From Bryobacterales bacterium (GTDB lineage Bacteria; Acidobacteriota; Terriglobia; Bryobacterales; Bryobacteraceae): a DNA stretch of 36,346 bases. The position numbers and the translations under genes were made by a program. A model generated the notes under the pieces. It ran no database searches. It worked only from the letters and a program-made list of their open reading frames with translations, and was not told the origin of the DNA. Shown in pieces: positions 16,601 through 24,453 of the stretch; positions within the stretch are counted from its first letter, which is position 1; the number at the start of each line of letters is the position of its first letter. The stretch covers positions 1-36,346 of the forward strand of contig JADLCF010000167.1 in NCBI GenBank assembly GCA_020847315.1. The letters run 5' to 3'.

Positions 16601-17230
16601 CGATGGCTGGCTTGCCGTGGGTTCGCCAAACACGCCACCGTTGGTCCGTTGACCGTCGACGGAGAAACTGGCGCCGTAACTCTGCGCGCCGATGAACTTG
16701 AAGCTACCGGACCCGGCTGCCTGCGTGACATTCGGGCTCAGATAGAGAAACGAGAAGTAATCCCGGCTGTCTCGCGGCAACGAGGTTACCTGCTCATTCG
16801 TCAGGGTGCCGCTCACGGTCGGGTTGTCGGTTTGGATCATCGGCGCTTCGGCAGTCACCGTAACGGTTTCGGTTGTCTGCCCGACTTCCAGGCGCCCGTC
16901 GATACGGGTAATTTCACTGGGCCGAAGGGTCACGGGGCCAACCTGAAGCGTGTTGAACCCCTGGGCGGTGAACGTGACGGTATACGATCCGGATTTTTGT
17001 CCGGCAGCTTCGTATTCCCCCAAATCGTTTGTGATAATTTCTCTTTGGGCTTTCGTTCCCGTATCGGTGATGGTCACCGTTACACGGGGGATGCGGGCGC
17101 CGGAGTTATCCGTCACTGCGCCGCGGATGGTGCCCAAGTCCGATCCCTGCCCCCACAGTTGCGCGGGCGTCAACATAGTGATCGCCGCGAAAAGAATGAA
17201 GGTAATCCGATACCAGTTCATCCTATGCAT
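13607..17230 (-). CDS. Oar-like TonB-dependent receptor with carboxypeptidase-regulatory-like domain
   Basis: A large outer-membrane receptor of 1207 residues when started at ATG 17230, where GGGAGGG lies seven bases upstream; the track start at 17341 lacks support. The signal peptide (MHRMNWYRITFILFAAITMLTPAQLWGQ) is followed by a beta-sandwich carboxypeptidase-regulatory-like domain (GTIRGAVTDNSGARIPRVTV, about 33-110), a plug-type region and a long barrel ending in RIRLRLTF. This is the typical acidobacterial Oar/CarboxypepD_reg-TBDR type, present in many copies in such genomes and thought to import polymers, oligomers or peptides. Its substrate is not evident. It is convergent with the Gfo/Idh/MocA gene and divergent from a second receptor. 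A promoter with an internal palindrome precedes it. Confidence 0.9.
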   Translation of the reverse strand: MHRMNWYRITFILFAAITMLTPAQLWGQGSDLGTIRGAVTDNSGARIPRVTVTITDTGTKAQREIITNDLGEYEAAGQKSGSYTVTFTAQGFNTLQVGPVTLRPSEITRIDGRLEVGQTTETVTVTAEAPMIQTDNPTVSGTLTNEQVTSLPRDSRDYFSFLYLSPNVTQAAGSGSFKFIGAQSYGASFSVDGQRTNGGVFGEPTASQPSLETIGELTVMSNNFTAEYAGIANIRVTTRRGTGQYHGSLFYDNKNSALAAWNLNNKNAKGSFVPTQAVPEYPFPYFNQNEFGGSFGGPVPKVKQTYFFAAYEKLFRNSPVFLRNTRLPHPSLLAGDFTMISDSAKPAVPAGITLTASEIAQNTVNGQGLVFTKIPQRLMNPTVGNFVQKYFPGVSMNAPINASNGRLIEYATNLPGTLRRDLGTLRVDHDFTDSDRIYAVYNVQAVTSATSPVVSPFVPLGLTQNERRNDTLSISEIHMFSPTIINEVRGGFNRVPNLRKSNNTMREFLTNIGFDNSDIDAYGSVIGASTLDTFGHPAVNLGSTFQAFTNGGRNTYRPLDQNLITFGDTITWVTGKHVIKAGADWVRNAAVDGFTSGRGNPRGVMNYTGAGTAPLSRFLLGMPANTVSYVNQFRPPMDVHNWEQGYFVQDDFKIHPRLTLNLGLRYEIVSPFTENNDLLVNFDPNFTGPDGRKGRFVVPSSKTLEFVDPRFIAYGVTTADTLGVPRSLVNTDYGSIAPRIGLAFRITDKTVLRGGYGLFYPTAAAQGIRDPLATNSFQVGLTKRTTPDAALQGWPGAVHGISPMSGGAVNALSSTISANWVPFNLKQPRIQQYNITVEHEIGWQTGVRVSYLGSTMQRLISGADANLLPPSDTPFATTIGDGVTPCTPDDGDCDYSDADRSRLPYPNLGSYQTSFGNFGHGRSHAFQTEVNRRFSSGFTFNASYTYLNQKSTSPDTGNSSLGGTAYNQFDPNADYGADAFTSKHRFISYGIVESPVGRGKRFGSDMHKGLDAIVGGWQLSWQLFAKSGTPFTPFWICDNCDPIMPGNVGSGSLDATGGFYGTTMRPIVSGDPNVKSGDRLWDPSAFSLMPLGADLFTNPNIAVRNLLTGPSTYGLNMGLKKIFSLSEQVRLELGADANNILNHPLKSPDAYDIGALGNFTLMVNPTTLKPEIQSVERNPDFGRLLSSYDQDGVDSRRTFRIRLRLTF

Positions 17231-17288
17231 AGATTTCCCTCCCATCAGAATTCGTTGGAAAGCTAAAGTAAAACAAGCGAGCTGATGA

Positions 17289-17317
17289 ATAGTAACATGT
17301 TGAAACAACAAGTACAA
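17289..17317 (-). promoter_or_regulatory. Candidate promoter with operator in its spacer, for the Oar-like receptor
   Basis: On the minus strand TTGTAC (17317-17312) and TACTAT (17294-17289) are separated by exactly 17 bases. The spacer holds the perfect inverted repeat TGTTG-TTT-CAACA (17298-17310), the usual position for a repressor site. The hexamers are only moderate matches to the consensus, so the promoter is tentative. Confidence 0.42.
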
Positions 17318-17486
17318 CCTCTGATCAATGGGCGAGGACAACTCGGACGAGGAACCCTCGCGTCATCGTGAGACAAGTGGGCCGGGCAGCAACCGGCACA
17401 GGGATTTTTCCACAAGATTCCTGCGCCGCCGGATTGCCGCGCGTGTTGCAGAAGCCGCCGCTCCTCACGCTGCATAACAGACCATT

Positions 17487-17495
17487 TGGTATGAT
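17487..17495 (+). promoter_or_regulatory. Extended -10 promoter element for the BtuB-like receptor
   Basis: TGGTATGAT fits the extended -10 pattern TGnTATaAT and lies 16 bases before ATG 17512, predicting a very short leader. No good -35 hexamer is visible, which is normal for extended -10 promoters. I looked for a cobalamin riboswitch here and saw none. Confidence 0.42.
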
Positions 17496-17511
17496 ATGAG
17501 ATGTTGCCACG

Positions 17512-19404
17512 ATGTTGATTTCACACCAGTTACGCTCTTTCCTCGTTTTTTCATTGTTTGTTTTTCCTGGCTTTTGTTTTGCCTTAGAAAGTCGTCTGGA
17601 ATCGACCGAAGGGAAAACCTCAACGAATGCGCGCAGCGGAAACGAGGCGCCCCAACCACCCGCGAATCCACAACCTCCACGCAAGGAGACCATCGTCGTC
17701 ACTGGCACGTTCACGCCAATCCCGCTCGAAGAGAGTGAGCGTTCGGTGGATTCGCTCAACGTCGCCGCGTCGCCGCTACTTTACAACACGTTTACCGACT
17801 ACCTGAAACTGCTGCCGTCCCTCGATCTGCGGCAACGGGGGCAGAATGGCATCCAGGGAGATCTGTCGATCCGGGGAGGAACGTTCGGACAGACGTTGAT
17901 TCTACTCGACGGCGTTAGGATGAACGACGCACAATCCGGCCATCACAACCTGGATCTGCCCGTTCCGATGGAGGCGCTGGAAAGCATCGAGGTGCTGCGA
18001 GGCGCAGGGTCCACTCTCTATGGCGCGGATGCGATCGGGGGCGTGGTGAATTTCCGCACGAGGCGGCCGGAAGTTTCCGAGATCCGGCTGCGGGGCGCTC
18101 TTGGCAACTTCGGCTCCAATCAGGAGCGCATTACGGCCAGCCTGGTGAGGGGCATTCTCTTTCAGCAGTTCGCGGCATCTCGCGATTTCTCGACAGGCTT
18201 TGTACCGAACCGGGACTATCGAAACGGATTGATCTCTTCAACAACCCATATCCAGACCGGACTCGGCTTCACGCGGGTGACGCTCGCCGGGCTTGACCGG
18301 CCCTTCGGCGCACAGGGCTACTACGGGAATTACAACTCCTGGGAGCGCACCAAGGAATGGCTCGCCATGGCCAGCCAGGAACTGGGCTCCAAGACCACGG
18401 CCAGTTTCAGCTACCGGCGCCACACGGACCTCTTCGTGCTCTACCGGGACCGCCCGCAAGTCTACGCGAACCACCACATTTCCGAAACCTGGCTGGGCAG
18501 TCTCCGGCGCAGCGACGAATTGGGAGCCAATGGCCGGCTGCACTATGGCTTTGAGAGCCTTCGGGATGGGATTGCTAGCACCAATCTGGGCACGCACAGC
18601 CGGAACCGGCAGTCTGTTTATGTAAACTACGATCTCCGCGCGGCAGGGCGTTTTTCTCTAACGGCGGGCATGAGGTACGAACTCTTCGATACCTGGAGCG
18701 GGCAGCTCAGCCCCACGCTCTCCGCCGGCTACTGGATTTCCACGCACGCAAAACTACGCGCTAGCGTAAGCCGCGCGTACCGGGCGCCCAGCTTCACGGA
18801 TCTCTATTATCACGATCCCGCCAACGTGGGGAACCCCGATCTTCGTCCGGAGAGAGCGGTGGGTTATGAAGCGGGCCTTGACTGGAATGCCGGAAATGCC
18901 ATCGACGGCGAAGTGACCGTCTTCGAACGCCGGGAGCGGGATGGAATCGACTTCGTGCGTTCCTCCGCGGCGGAGATCTGGCGCGCGCGCAATTTTCAGA
19001 GGCTCCACTTTACGGGTGTTGAATCCGCGGCGCGTTGGCGATACCGGCCACGGACAAGCGTCGAGATCGCCTATACGGGTTTGCGCGGCGCGCAGGATGC
19101 CCTCCAGGGGCTCGAATCGCGGTATGCGTTCAATTATCCGGTGCATCAGGCGGTAGCGAGCTGGCAAGCGGTGACGCGCGGCGAGTTTGCGGTGCGAACG
19201 CGAATCGGCGTAACGAAGCGGTTCAGGCGAGACTCCTACATGGTGTGGGACCTGTCTCTTGCTCACTATGGGAAGCGGATTCGCCCCTTTATACAATTGA
19301 GCAATCTGGGCGGCGCCGTCTATGAGGAGATCCCAGGCGTGCCGCTGCCGGGCCGCGGCATTCTGGGCGGTATCGAGCTGGTTCTTTTTACAAAGCCTCG
19401 CTGA
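17512..19404 (+). CDS. TonB-dependent receptor, BtuB/vitamin-siderophore type
   Basis: A 630-residue outer-membrane receptor with a Sec signal peptide (hydrophobic core about 8-24), a proline-rich linker, a TonB box-like ETIVVTG at 59-65, a plug domain (LSIRGGTFGQTLILLDGVRMND; ALESIEVLRGAGSTLYGADAIGG) and a 22-strand barrel ending with LGGIELVLFTKPR. Size and plug resemble BtuB-type receptors for cobalamin or siderophores. Unlike its two neighbours it has no carboxypeptidase-regulatory-like domain. The absence of a cobalamin riboswitch and of cobalamin genes means that the ligand is open. It lies divergent from the Oar-like receptor, 281 bp apart. The 5' leader seems very short and has no good ribosome binding site. 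Confidence 0.87.
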   Translation: MLISHQLRSFLVFSLFVFPGFCFALESRLESTEGKTSTNARSGNEAPQPPANPQPPRKETIVVTGTFTPIPLEESERSVDSLNVAASPLLYNTFTDYLKLLPSLDLRQRGQNGIQGDLSIRGGTFGQTLILLDGVRMNDAQSGHHNLDLPVPMEALESIEVLRGAGSTLYGADAIGGVVNFRTRRPEVSEIRLRGALGNFGSNQERITASLVRGILFQQFAASRDFSTGFVPNRDYRNGLISSTTHIQTGLGFTRVTLAGLDRPFGAQGYYGNYNSWERTKEWLAMASQELGSKTTASFSYRRHTDLFVLYRDRPQVYANHHISETWLGSLRRSDELGANGRLHYGFESLRDGIASTNLGTHSRNRQSVYVNYDLRAAGRFSLTAGMRYELFDTWSGQLSPTLSAGYWISTHAKLRASVSRAYRAPSFTDLYYHDPANVGNPDLRPERAVGYEAGLDWNAGNAIDGEVTVFERRERDGIDFVRSSAAEIWRARNFQRLHFTGVESAARWRYRPRTSVEIAYTGLRGAQDALQGLESRYAFNYPVHQAVASWQAVTRGEFAVRTRIGVTKRFRRDSYMVWDLSLAHYGKRIRPFIQLSNLGGAVYEEIPGVPLPGRGILGGIELVLFTKPR

Positions 19405-19455
19405 GCGGAGCGAAACCCGTGGAAGCGGCCGGACGCCTTACAATATGTAGTTAGC

Positions 19456-19486
19456 GCTCCGGCGTCCGCCGGATTCCGGCAGGAGC
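19456..19486 (+). terminator. Composite hairpin after the BtuB-like receptor
   Basis: GCTCC...GGAGC encloses GCCGG-ATT-CCGGC, with an asymmetric internal loop (seven bases on one side, one on the other). It lies 51 bases after the receptor stop, without a T tract. A weak terminator is possible. Confidence 0.3.
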
Positions 19487-19555
19487 CAGGCCCAGCGTGA
19501 CATTTACCCAGCGAACGAATTTTCCCAGAAGGCATACCCCTTTAGCGTGAGATCG

Positions 19556-21085
19556 ATGGTAAACCGAAATCTCGGGAAGCACTGCGCGCGCTTGGTTCTC
19601 GCGGCGACGCTTAGCCTTTCCCTATCGGCACAGTTCGAGGCGCCATCCTCCGCGCCGCCAGTGAAGGACGCAGTGCGCTTCGAGGTGAGCGAAACCCTCT
19701 TCACGGCGCTGGCAGCGATTAATGCGGCGGGCTATGACGAGGAGATTGACAGCACAGCTAACCATCCGGCCCGGCGGTGGGTGCGCGAGCAGCTTAAGAA
19801 GAAGAACCCCGCGCTGCTGGCGGATATTAAGCGCTTCTACGAAGAGCATCGCAAGGCGAACTGGCAGGAGGAGTTCAGCCAGTATGTTTCCTTCGCTCTG
19901 CTGAACCAGGGCCCACCGGGCTTCGAGCCTCTGTTCATTTGGAATGAAATGCCCCCGGACACGCAGGAATTGCGGGGATTCGAGGCTTTCATGAAGCTCT
20001 TCTATGAGGAGGCGGATGTACCTTCTTTGTGGCGGGAGGTGGAGCCGCAGTTCGAACCCCTGCTTGCGAAGTATCAACCGCAGGTGGCCGACACGATCTT
20101 GAAGTCGAACGCCTATCTGCGTAACCCCACAAGCGGCGTTACCCAGCGCAGTTTCCAGATTGTGCTGGATCTTATGGGCGCGCCCAACCGGGTGGAGACG
20201 CGGGCGTATGACGATCTTGTATTTTTCGTAATCACGCCGACATCCGAGTTTCCGCGCGACCGTCTGCTGATCGCTTATCTGCATTATCTGGTGGACCCCG
20301 TCGTCTACCGCTTTCACCATGAGCTTGAACCCAAGCGAGCGATTGGCGATTTCGCTTTGCGGGCGCCCGCGCTGAGCATGGCCTACAAGCAGGATTTCAC
20401 GCTGCTCGCTTCCGCGAGCCTGGTGCGGGCGATTGCCGCGCGGATAGACCCGATGCCCGCTTCGCAACGCGAAAAAATGGTGCGCGACGCCACCCAGCAG
20501 GGCTTTGTGCTCACACCGTTTTTCTATGAAGAACTGTTGAAGTTCGAGAAGCAGCCAGCCACGCTACGCTTCTATTTCGAGGAGATGGTGAAGAACCTCG
20601 ATATCTACAAAGAGAACGAGAGGCTGAAGAACGTCACTTTCCTTGAGAACGAGCAGCAGAAGGTCATCCGTGAGGCGCGAACAGTTGAACTGAGCGAGGC
20701 GCAGAAGCGGCTGGAAGAAGCGGAAGCATTGCTCTATGAGAAGAAAGATTACCCCGGCGCGAAGGCGATCTATCTGGAGCTTTCCCAGAATACCGGGCAG
20801 CGGACGATGCAATCGCGCGCGTTCTTTGGGCTGGCCCGCATTGCCGTATTGGAACGCCAGACCGAAGCGGCGATTCAATTGTTCCAGCGCGCGCTCGAAT
20901 ATGGTCCCGACCCCTCCACGAAGAGCTGGAGCCTGATCTATTTGGGGCGGCTGGCGGATATCGAAGGGGATGCCAGAAAAGCGGCTGCTTACTTCGAAGC
21001 GGCCCTCGAAGTAGCAGGACTTTCCCGGGCGGGTAAGGCCGCCGCGGAGAAGGGCCTGGAACAGGCGCGGAAAGAGCGCCGGTAA
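19556..21085 (+). CDS. Secreted protein of unknown function with C-terminal TPR repeats
   Basis: About 509 residues from ATG 19556 (GTG 19547 would add three residues; neither has a good ribosome binding site). A signal peptide (hydrophobic core LVLAATLSLSLSA) leads into a long alpha-rich region that I do not recognise, including an aromatic segment LIAYLHYLVDPVVYRFHHEL. A coiled-coil stretch (about residues 355-385) and three TPR-like units follow (LEEAEALLYEKKDYPGAKAI, RAFFGLARIAVLERQTEAAI, YLGRLADIEGDARKAAAYF). TPR domains bind other proteins, so a periplasmic scaffold or processing role is possible. The histidine-rich aromatic segment looks like a degenerate zincin helix, but no HExxH is present. 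The next gene also encodes an exported TPR protein 29 bp downstream, suggesting a two-gene operon. Confidence 0.8.
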   Translation: MVNRNLGKHCARLVLAATLSLSLSAQFEAPSSAPPVKDAVRFEVSETLFTALAAINAAGYDEEIDSTANHPARRWVREQLKKKNPALLADIKRFYEEHRKANWQEEFSQYVSFALLNQGPPGFEPLFIWNEMPPDTQELRGFEAFMKLFYEEADVPSLWREVEPQFEPLLAKYQPQVADTILKSNAYLRNPTSGVTQRSFQIVLDLMGAPNRVETRAYDDLVFFVITPTSEFPRDRLLIAYLHYLVDPVVYRFHHELEPKRAIGDFALRAPALSMAYKQDFTLLASASLVRAIAARIDPMPASQREKMVRDATQQGFVLTPFFYEELLKFEKQPATLRFYFEEMVKNLDIYKENERLKNVTFLENEQQKVIREARTVELSEAQKRLEEAEALLYEKKDYPGAKAIYLELSQNTGQRTMQSRAFFGLARIAVLERQTEAAIQLFQRALEYGPDPSTKSWSLIYLGRLADIEGDARKAAAYFEAALEVAGLSRAGKAAAEKGLEQARKERR

Positions 21086-21114
21086 CATACACTATTGGAA
21101 GAGGAACGAACGTG

Positions 21115-21882
21115 ATGAAGAAATCCACCCGACTCATGATTGCCTTGGTCGCGCTCGCCGCGATGGCATTCTCCGTATTCGCGCAGGGACCGCAACCAAA
21201 GTCGCAAAAAGAAGTGGACGCCCTGATGGCGATCCAGGCCGCCACCACTCCCGATGGCCGCATCGAAGCAGCTACCAAGCTAATTCAAGATTTCGCCGAC
21301 ACGCAATTCAAGTCCTGGGCGCTTTCGATCATCATGCAGAGCTACGAGATGAAGGGCGACATCCCGAACATGATCGTATATGCGGAGCAAACTCTTGCCG
21401 CAAAGCCTTCGGATATTGAGGCAGCCACCGCGCAGATCCGTATTGCCAATGGTTTGGCGCGACAAACCAAGGAGTTCGACCTGGATCGCGAAGAGAAGCT
21501 GAAGCGCGTGGAAGAACATGCCGCTAAGGGAATCGCCCTTTTGAAGACGGCAACCAAGCCGAACGCGGAGTTTCCGGATGCAGATTGGCAGGCGTATTTG
21601 AAGGCGGAAGAAGCGATGGCTCACGATGCCGTGGCTCAGGCGGAATTTGTTCGGAAGAAGTACGTCGAAGCCGCGGAATACTTCAAGAAGGCGATTGAAG
21701 CGCAGCCCGACCCGGTGCGGATGCTGAAGGCAGGCAATGCATACCGGCTGGCTAAGAAGTACGACGAAGCGATCGCGATGTTTGACCAGGCGATTGCCAG
21801 CCCCCAGGCCACCGAGCAGGTGAAGAGCTTGGCAAACAATGAAAAGAAACAGGCCTTGCAAGCCAAGGCATCAGGCGCATAG
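21115..21882 (+). CDS. Secreted TPR-repeat protein
   Basis: A 255-residue protein starting at ATG 21115, with GAAGAGGA about nine bases upstream (GTG 21112 is the track start). The signal peptide is MKKSTRLMIALVALAAMAFSVFAQG. The mature protein is wholly helical and built of TPR-like pairs; the clearest are EYFKKAIEAQPDPVRMLKAGNAYRLAKKYDEAIAMFDQAI and the earlier NMIVYAEQTLAAKPSDIEAATAQI. No enzyme motif is visible. The 29-bp gap after the preceding exported TPR gene points to joint expression and perhaps a shared complex in the periplasm. rnc starts 72 bp later on the same strand. Confidence 0.82.
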   Translation: MKKSTRLMIALVALAAMAFSVFAQGPQPKSQKEVDALMAIQAATTPDGRIEAATKLIQDFADTQFKSWALSIIMQSYEMKGDIPNMIVYAEQTLAAKPSDIEAATAQIRIANGLARQTKEFDLDREEKLKRVEEHAAKGIALLKTATKPNAEFPDADWQAYLKAEEAMAHDAVAQAEFVRKKYVEAAEYFKKAIEAQPDPVRMLKAGNAYRLAKKYDEAIAMFDQAIASPQATEQVKSLANNEKKQALQAKASGA

Positions 21883-21954
21883 CCCTCTGTCCGCTGAACT
21901 TCGTGGCAAGGCCACGATGGAACCACAGTGGAAGACCAGGCAATCTGGAGCGGG

Positions 21955-22686
21955 ATGGAACCGGACTGGCAGCAACTGGAGCGGACAATCCGCTACCCAT
22001 TTCGAGATCGCGGTCTATTGCGGAGGGCGCTGACGCATAAGTCGTTCGCGTCCTCCGCGATCCCGGATCCCAACGACACACACCCCCACAACGAGCGCTT
22101 CGAATTCTTCGGAGACGCCATCCTCTCCTTTACCGCGAGCGAAATTCTGTTAACCCGTTATCCCGATGCGCGAGAGGGGCAACTTTCGAAGTTGAAGAAC
22201 CACCTCGTCAGCAAGAGTCACCTCACGATGGTGGCGCGCGAGATGATGCTAGGCGATTACTTGCTCTTGGGGAAAGGCGAGGAACTCACGGGCGGCCGCG
22301 TGAAGCAGAAGCTACTCGGCAATGCGATGGAAGCGTTGCTCGCCGCAATATATCTGGATGGCGGCATCGTGCCTGCACGAACGTTCGTTGAAGCTTTTCT
22401 GGTGGCGGAGTACGACAAGACGGTAGGGCAGATCGAGGAAGCGCGCAACTTTAAGAGCGAGTTGCAGGAGCGCGCAAAAGTTATCGGACTGCACCAGCCC
22501 ACTTATACGGTGCTCGCCAAGCATGGCCCAGACCACGCGAAGCTTTTCGTCGTGGAAGCGCGAATCCAGACCGACCTAAGCGAGACGGCGGAAGGGCACA
22601 GCATCAAGGCGGCCAGCCAATCCGCGGCGGCACGTTTGCTGGACCGCATCGAAGCGCTTCCCCACTCCGGCAAGAGTCAGAACTAA
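21955..22686 (+). CDS. rnc: Ribonuclease III
   Basis: RNase III cuts double-stranded RNA, for example in rRNA precursors. From ATG 21955 (GGAG just upstream) the protein has 243 residues: an endonuclease domain (about 1-155) and a dsRNA-binding domain (about 165-234). The signature reads HNERFEFFGDAILSF, giving Glu47, Glu50 and Asp54, which match E. coli Glu38, Glu41 and Asp45. The second metal-binding segment reads LGNAMEALLAAIYLDGG: Glu126 matches Glu117, but the position of E. coli Asp114 is Asn123, confirmed in the DNA (AAT at 22321). The track start GTG 21928 would add nine residues. The stop codon interlocks with the motB stop on the other strand. The neighbouring era and recO genes often found with rnc are absent. 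Confidence 0.93.
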   Translation: MEPDWQQLERTIRYPFRDRGLLRRALTHKSFASSAIPDPNDTHPHNERFEFFGDAILSFTASEILLTRYPDAREGQLSKLKNHLVSKSHLTMVAREMMLGDYLLLGKGEELTGGRVKQKLLGNAMEALLAAIYLDGGIVPARTFVEAFLVAEYDKTVGQIEEARNFKSELQERAKVIGLHQPTYTVLAKHGPDHAKLFVVEARIQTDLSETAEGHSIKAASQSAAARLLDRIEALPHSGKSQN

Positions 22687-23528
22687 TTGGCCGTTCCGAT
22701 CGCTTTTTGCTTTTCCTCGGCAAGGCGGTGAATCAGTTCGTCCTGAGCCCGGTTCCCCCCGACGGGCTCATCATTCAAGCCGTAGAGGTTCAGCACCACG
22801 ATATCGACCCGCCGATTTCTACGCCGGCCGTCGTCGGTTTCATTCGAATCCACGGGGATGGTGTCGGAATACCCGGCCACCGTGAACTTCGCGCCGGGTA
22901 CGTGGAACTCCCCGGTAAGCAGATCGAGCATGGAGATGGCGCGGGCGGTGGAAAGGTGCCAGTTGCTGCGGAATCGCCCGTTGTGGATCGGGATGGAATC
23001 CGTATGTCCTTCGAGCCGCACGTGATTGGGCAGCTTGGCGATGGTCTCGGCTACCTTGCCGATGGCGCCGTAAGTTTCCGGAGCGATGACATCCTGCCCG
23101 GAAGGGAAGAACGCCGCCTGCCGGAGTGAGATCACGAGGCCGCGGCGGGTAAGACGAATCTGTACCTGTTCTTTCCTGATCTCATCGGCCAGTTCCCGGG
23201 AAAGAAAGTTCATTGAGGGCAGGAATTGCTCCAAAAGGACTGCATCGGCCTTGCTCGCCGTGGATTTCTTATGGTTCGCGGGATTGGCGGAATAGGTACC
23301 CGGATTCCGGGTGTTCTCTTCCATGAGAGCGGAGACCAGGGCGCGAAAAGAATCTTCCTTCAGAGCCTCTCTCACCGATTCGGAGACCCGCTGCGGCGCG
23401 GACTCGTCAATCCGGGCGGTGGCGTACATGACGACGAAGAATGCGAAGAGGAGCGTCACGAAGTCGGCGTAACTCACCATCCATCGTTCGTGATTCTGGT
23501 GCGGCTGGTGTTTCTTTTCCCGGGCCAT
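22683..23528 (-). CDS. motB: Flagellar motor stator protein MotB
   Basis: MotB anchors the stator to peptidoglycan and carries the ion-binding aspartate of the flagellar motor. The 281-residue sequence has a short basic N-terminus, a single membrane helix (about 17-38) with Asp22 in RWMVSYADFVTLLFAFF, a plug/linker region, and a C-terminal OmpA-like peptidoglycan-binding domain (about 145-255; VRLEGHTDSIPI, NWHLSTARAISML). A tyrosine after the Ser in SYAD is usual in both proton- and sodium-driven members, so the ion cannot be assigned. AAGG lies seven bases before the ATG, 12 bp after the motA stop. Its own stop codon is interlocked with that of rnc. Confidence 0.93.
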   Translation of the reverse strand: MAREKKHQPHQNHERWMVSYADFVTLLFAFFVVMYATARIDESAPQRVSESVREALKEDSFRALVSALMEENTRNPGTYSANPANHKKSTASKADAVLLEQFLPSMNFLSRELADEIRKEQVQIRLTRRGLVISLRQAAFFPSGQDVIAPETYGAIGKVAETIAKLPNHVRLEGHTDSIPIHNGRFRSNWHLSTARAISMLDLLTGEFHVPGAKFTVAGYSDTIPVDSNETDDGRRRNRRVDIVVLNLYGLNDEPVGGNRAQDELIHRLAEEKQKAIGTAN

Positions 23529-23540
23529 GGCGGACCTTCG

Positions 23541-24386
23541 CTATGCGGCCTTTCCGCGCGAACGGTTGGAGGAGGGCGAGGAAGAGCGGCTGCGGGAGGA
23601 ATCGTCGAGATACGCTTCGAGCTTGAGCCGGATCAGTTTCGGATTGAGGCCTTCGACGATGCTCGCAACCCCATCGAGCACGAGTTCCTGGTGCTGAGCG
23701 AGTTCCTCGGCCCTGGCCCGGATCTTGCTGGCGGCGGGCAGCAGCAACAGGTTGGCGAGGCCCACACCATAAATGGTCGCCACGAAGGCGACCGCGATGC
23801 CATGGCCCACTTCCTCCAGATTGTCCAGTTGTTTCATCACCTGGATCAGTCCCATGACCGCCCCGATGATGCCGATGGTGGGGGAATAGCCGCCGGCGGT
23901 TTCGTAGACGCGCGCAGCCGATTCCGCCCGGCGCTCCTGAATGGTGATCTCGAGTTCCATCTGGCGCCGCAGATCCTGGAGGGGGGTGCCATCGACGGCC
24001 AGGTTCATCGCCTTGCGGAAGAAGGGATCCTCCACCCGGTCTGCGTCCGATTCGAGGGAGACGATCCCCTGCTTGCGCGCCTTCGTCGCGAACTCGACGA
24101 GGTGCTCAATGGTGGCCGGGGTAGAGGGAGAGCGCACGATGATGAGATCCGCGAATCGCCGGGCCGCGGCCATGAACACGTTCATAGGCGTGGTGACGAG
24201 CACCGCGCCCACCGTGCCCCCAAGCACAATCAAGGCGGCCGTGGCCTGTCCGATATCCGCGAGTTCCCCACGCTCCGCGATCAGCCCGCCGATAATGCCG
24301 ATGAGGCCAAGCACGATGCCCAGAGGGGTTGCATAATCGAAGCGAAACTTCCTGGGCTTGCTCTCGGGCACGGACGTTGACCTCAC
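23541..24386 (-). CDS. motA: Flagellar motor stator protein MotA
   Basis: MotA forms the ion channel with MotB and pushes on the rotor. The 281-residue protein has four membrane segments: two near the N-terminus (TPLGIVLGLIGIIGGL; AALIVLGGTVGAVLV) and two after a cytoplasmic loop (YSPTIGIIGAVMGLIQVM; GIAVAFVATIYGVGLANLLLLP), with the conserved proline before the third helix. The charged cytoplasmic loop (about 85-175) is where FliG contacts occur. The C-terminal tail is unusually rich in Ser and Arg (SSRSRSSSPSSNRSRGK). The start is GTG 24386; a later GTG at 24371 is also possible. Order flbD-motA-motB is the common arrangement; the fliL/fliM genes often found downstream are not here. Confidence 0.92.
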   Translation of the reverse strand: MRSTSVPESKPRKFRFDYATPLGIVLGLIGIIGGLIAERGELADIGQATAALIVLGGTVGAVLVTTPMNVFMAAARRFADLIIVRSPSTPATIEHLVEFATKARKQGIVSLESDADRVEDPFFRKAMNLAVDGTPLQDLRRQMELEITIQERRAESAARVYETAGGYSPTIGIIGAVMGLIQVMKQLDNLEEVGHGIAVAFVATIYGVGLANLLLLPAASKIRARAEELAQHQELVLDGVASIVEGLNPKLIRLKLEAYLDDSSRSRSSSPSSNRSRGKAA

Positions 24387-24453
24387 TTCCGCATGGATCC
24401 CGGCCGTCGGGAATCACTCGATCTAATCGGCTCAATCTAATGGGCCCATCCAC

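Noticed and set aside
17231-17511. Possible cobalamin riboswitch upstream of the BtuB-like receptor
   Set aside because: The conserved B12-box and core segments are not visible on either strand; only promoter-like elements and an inverted repeat were found.
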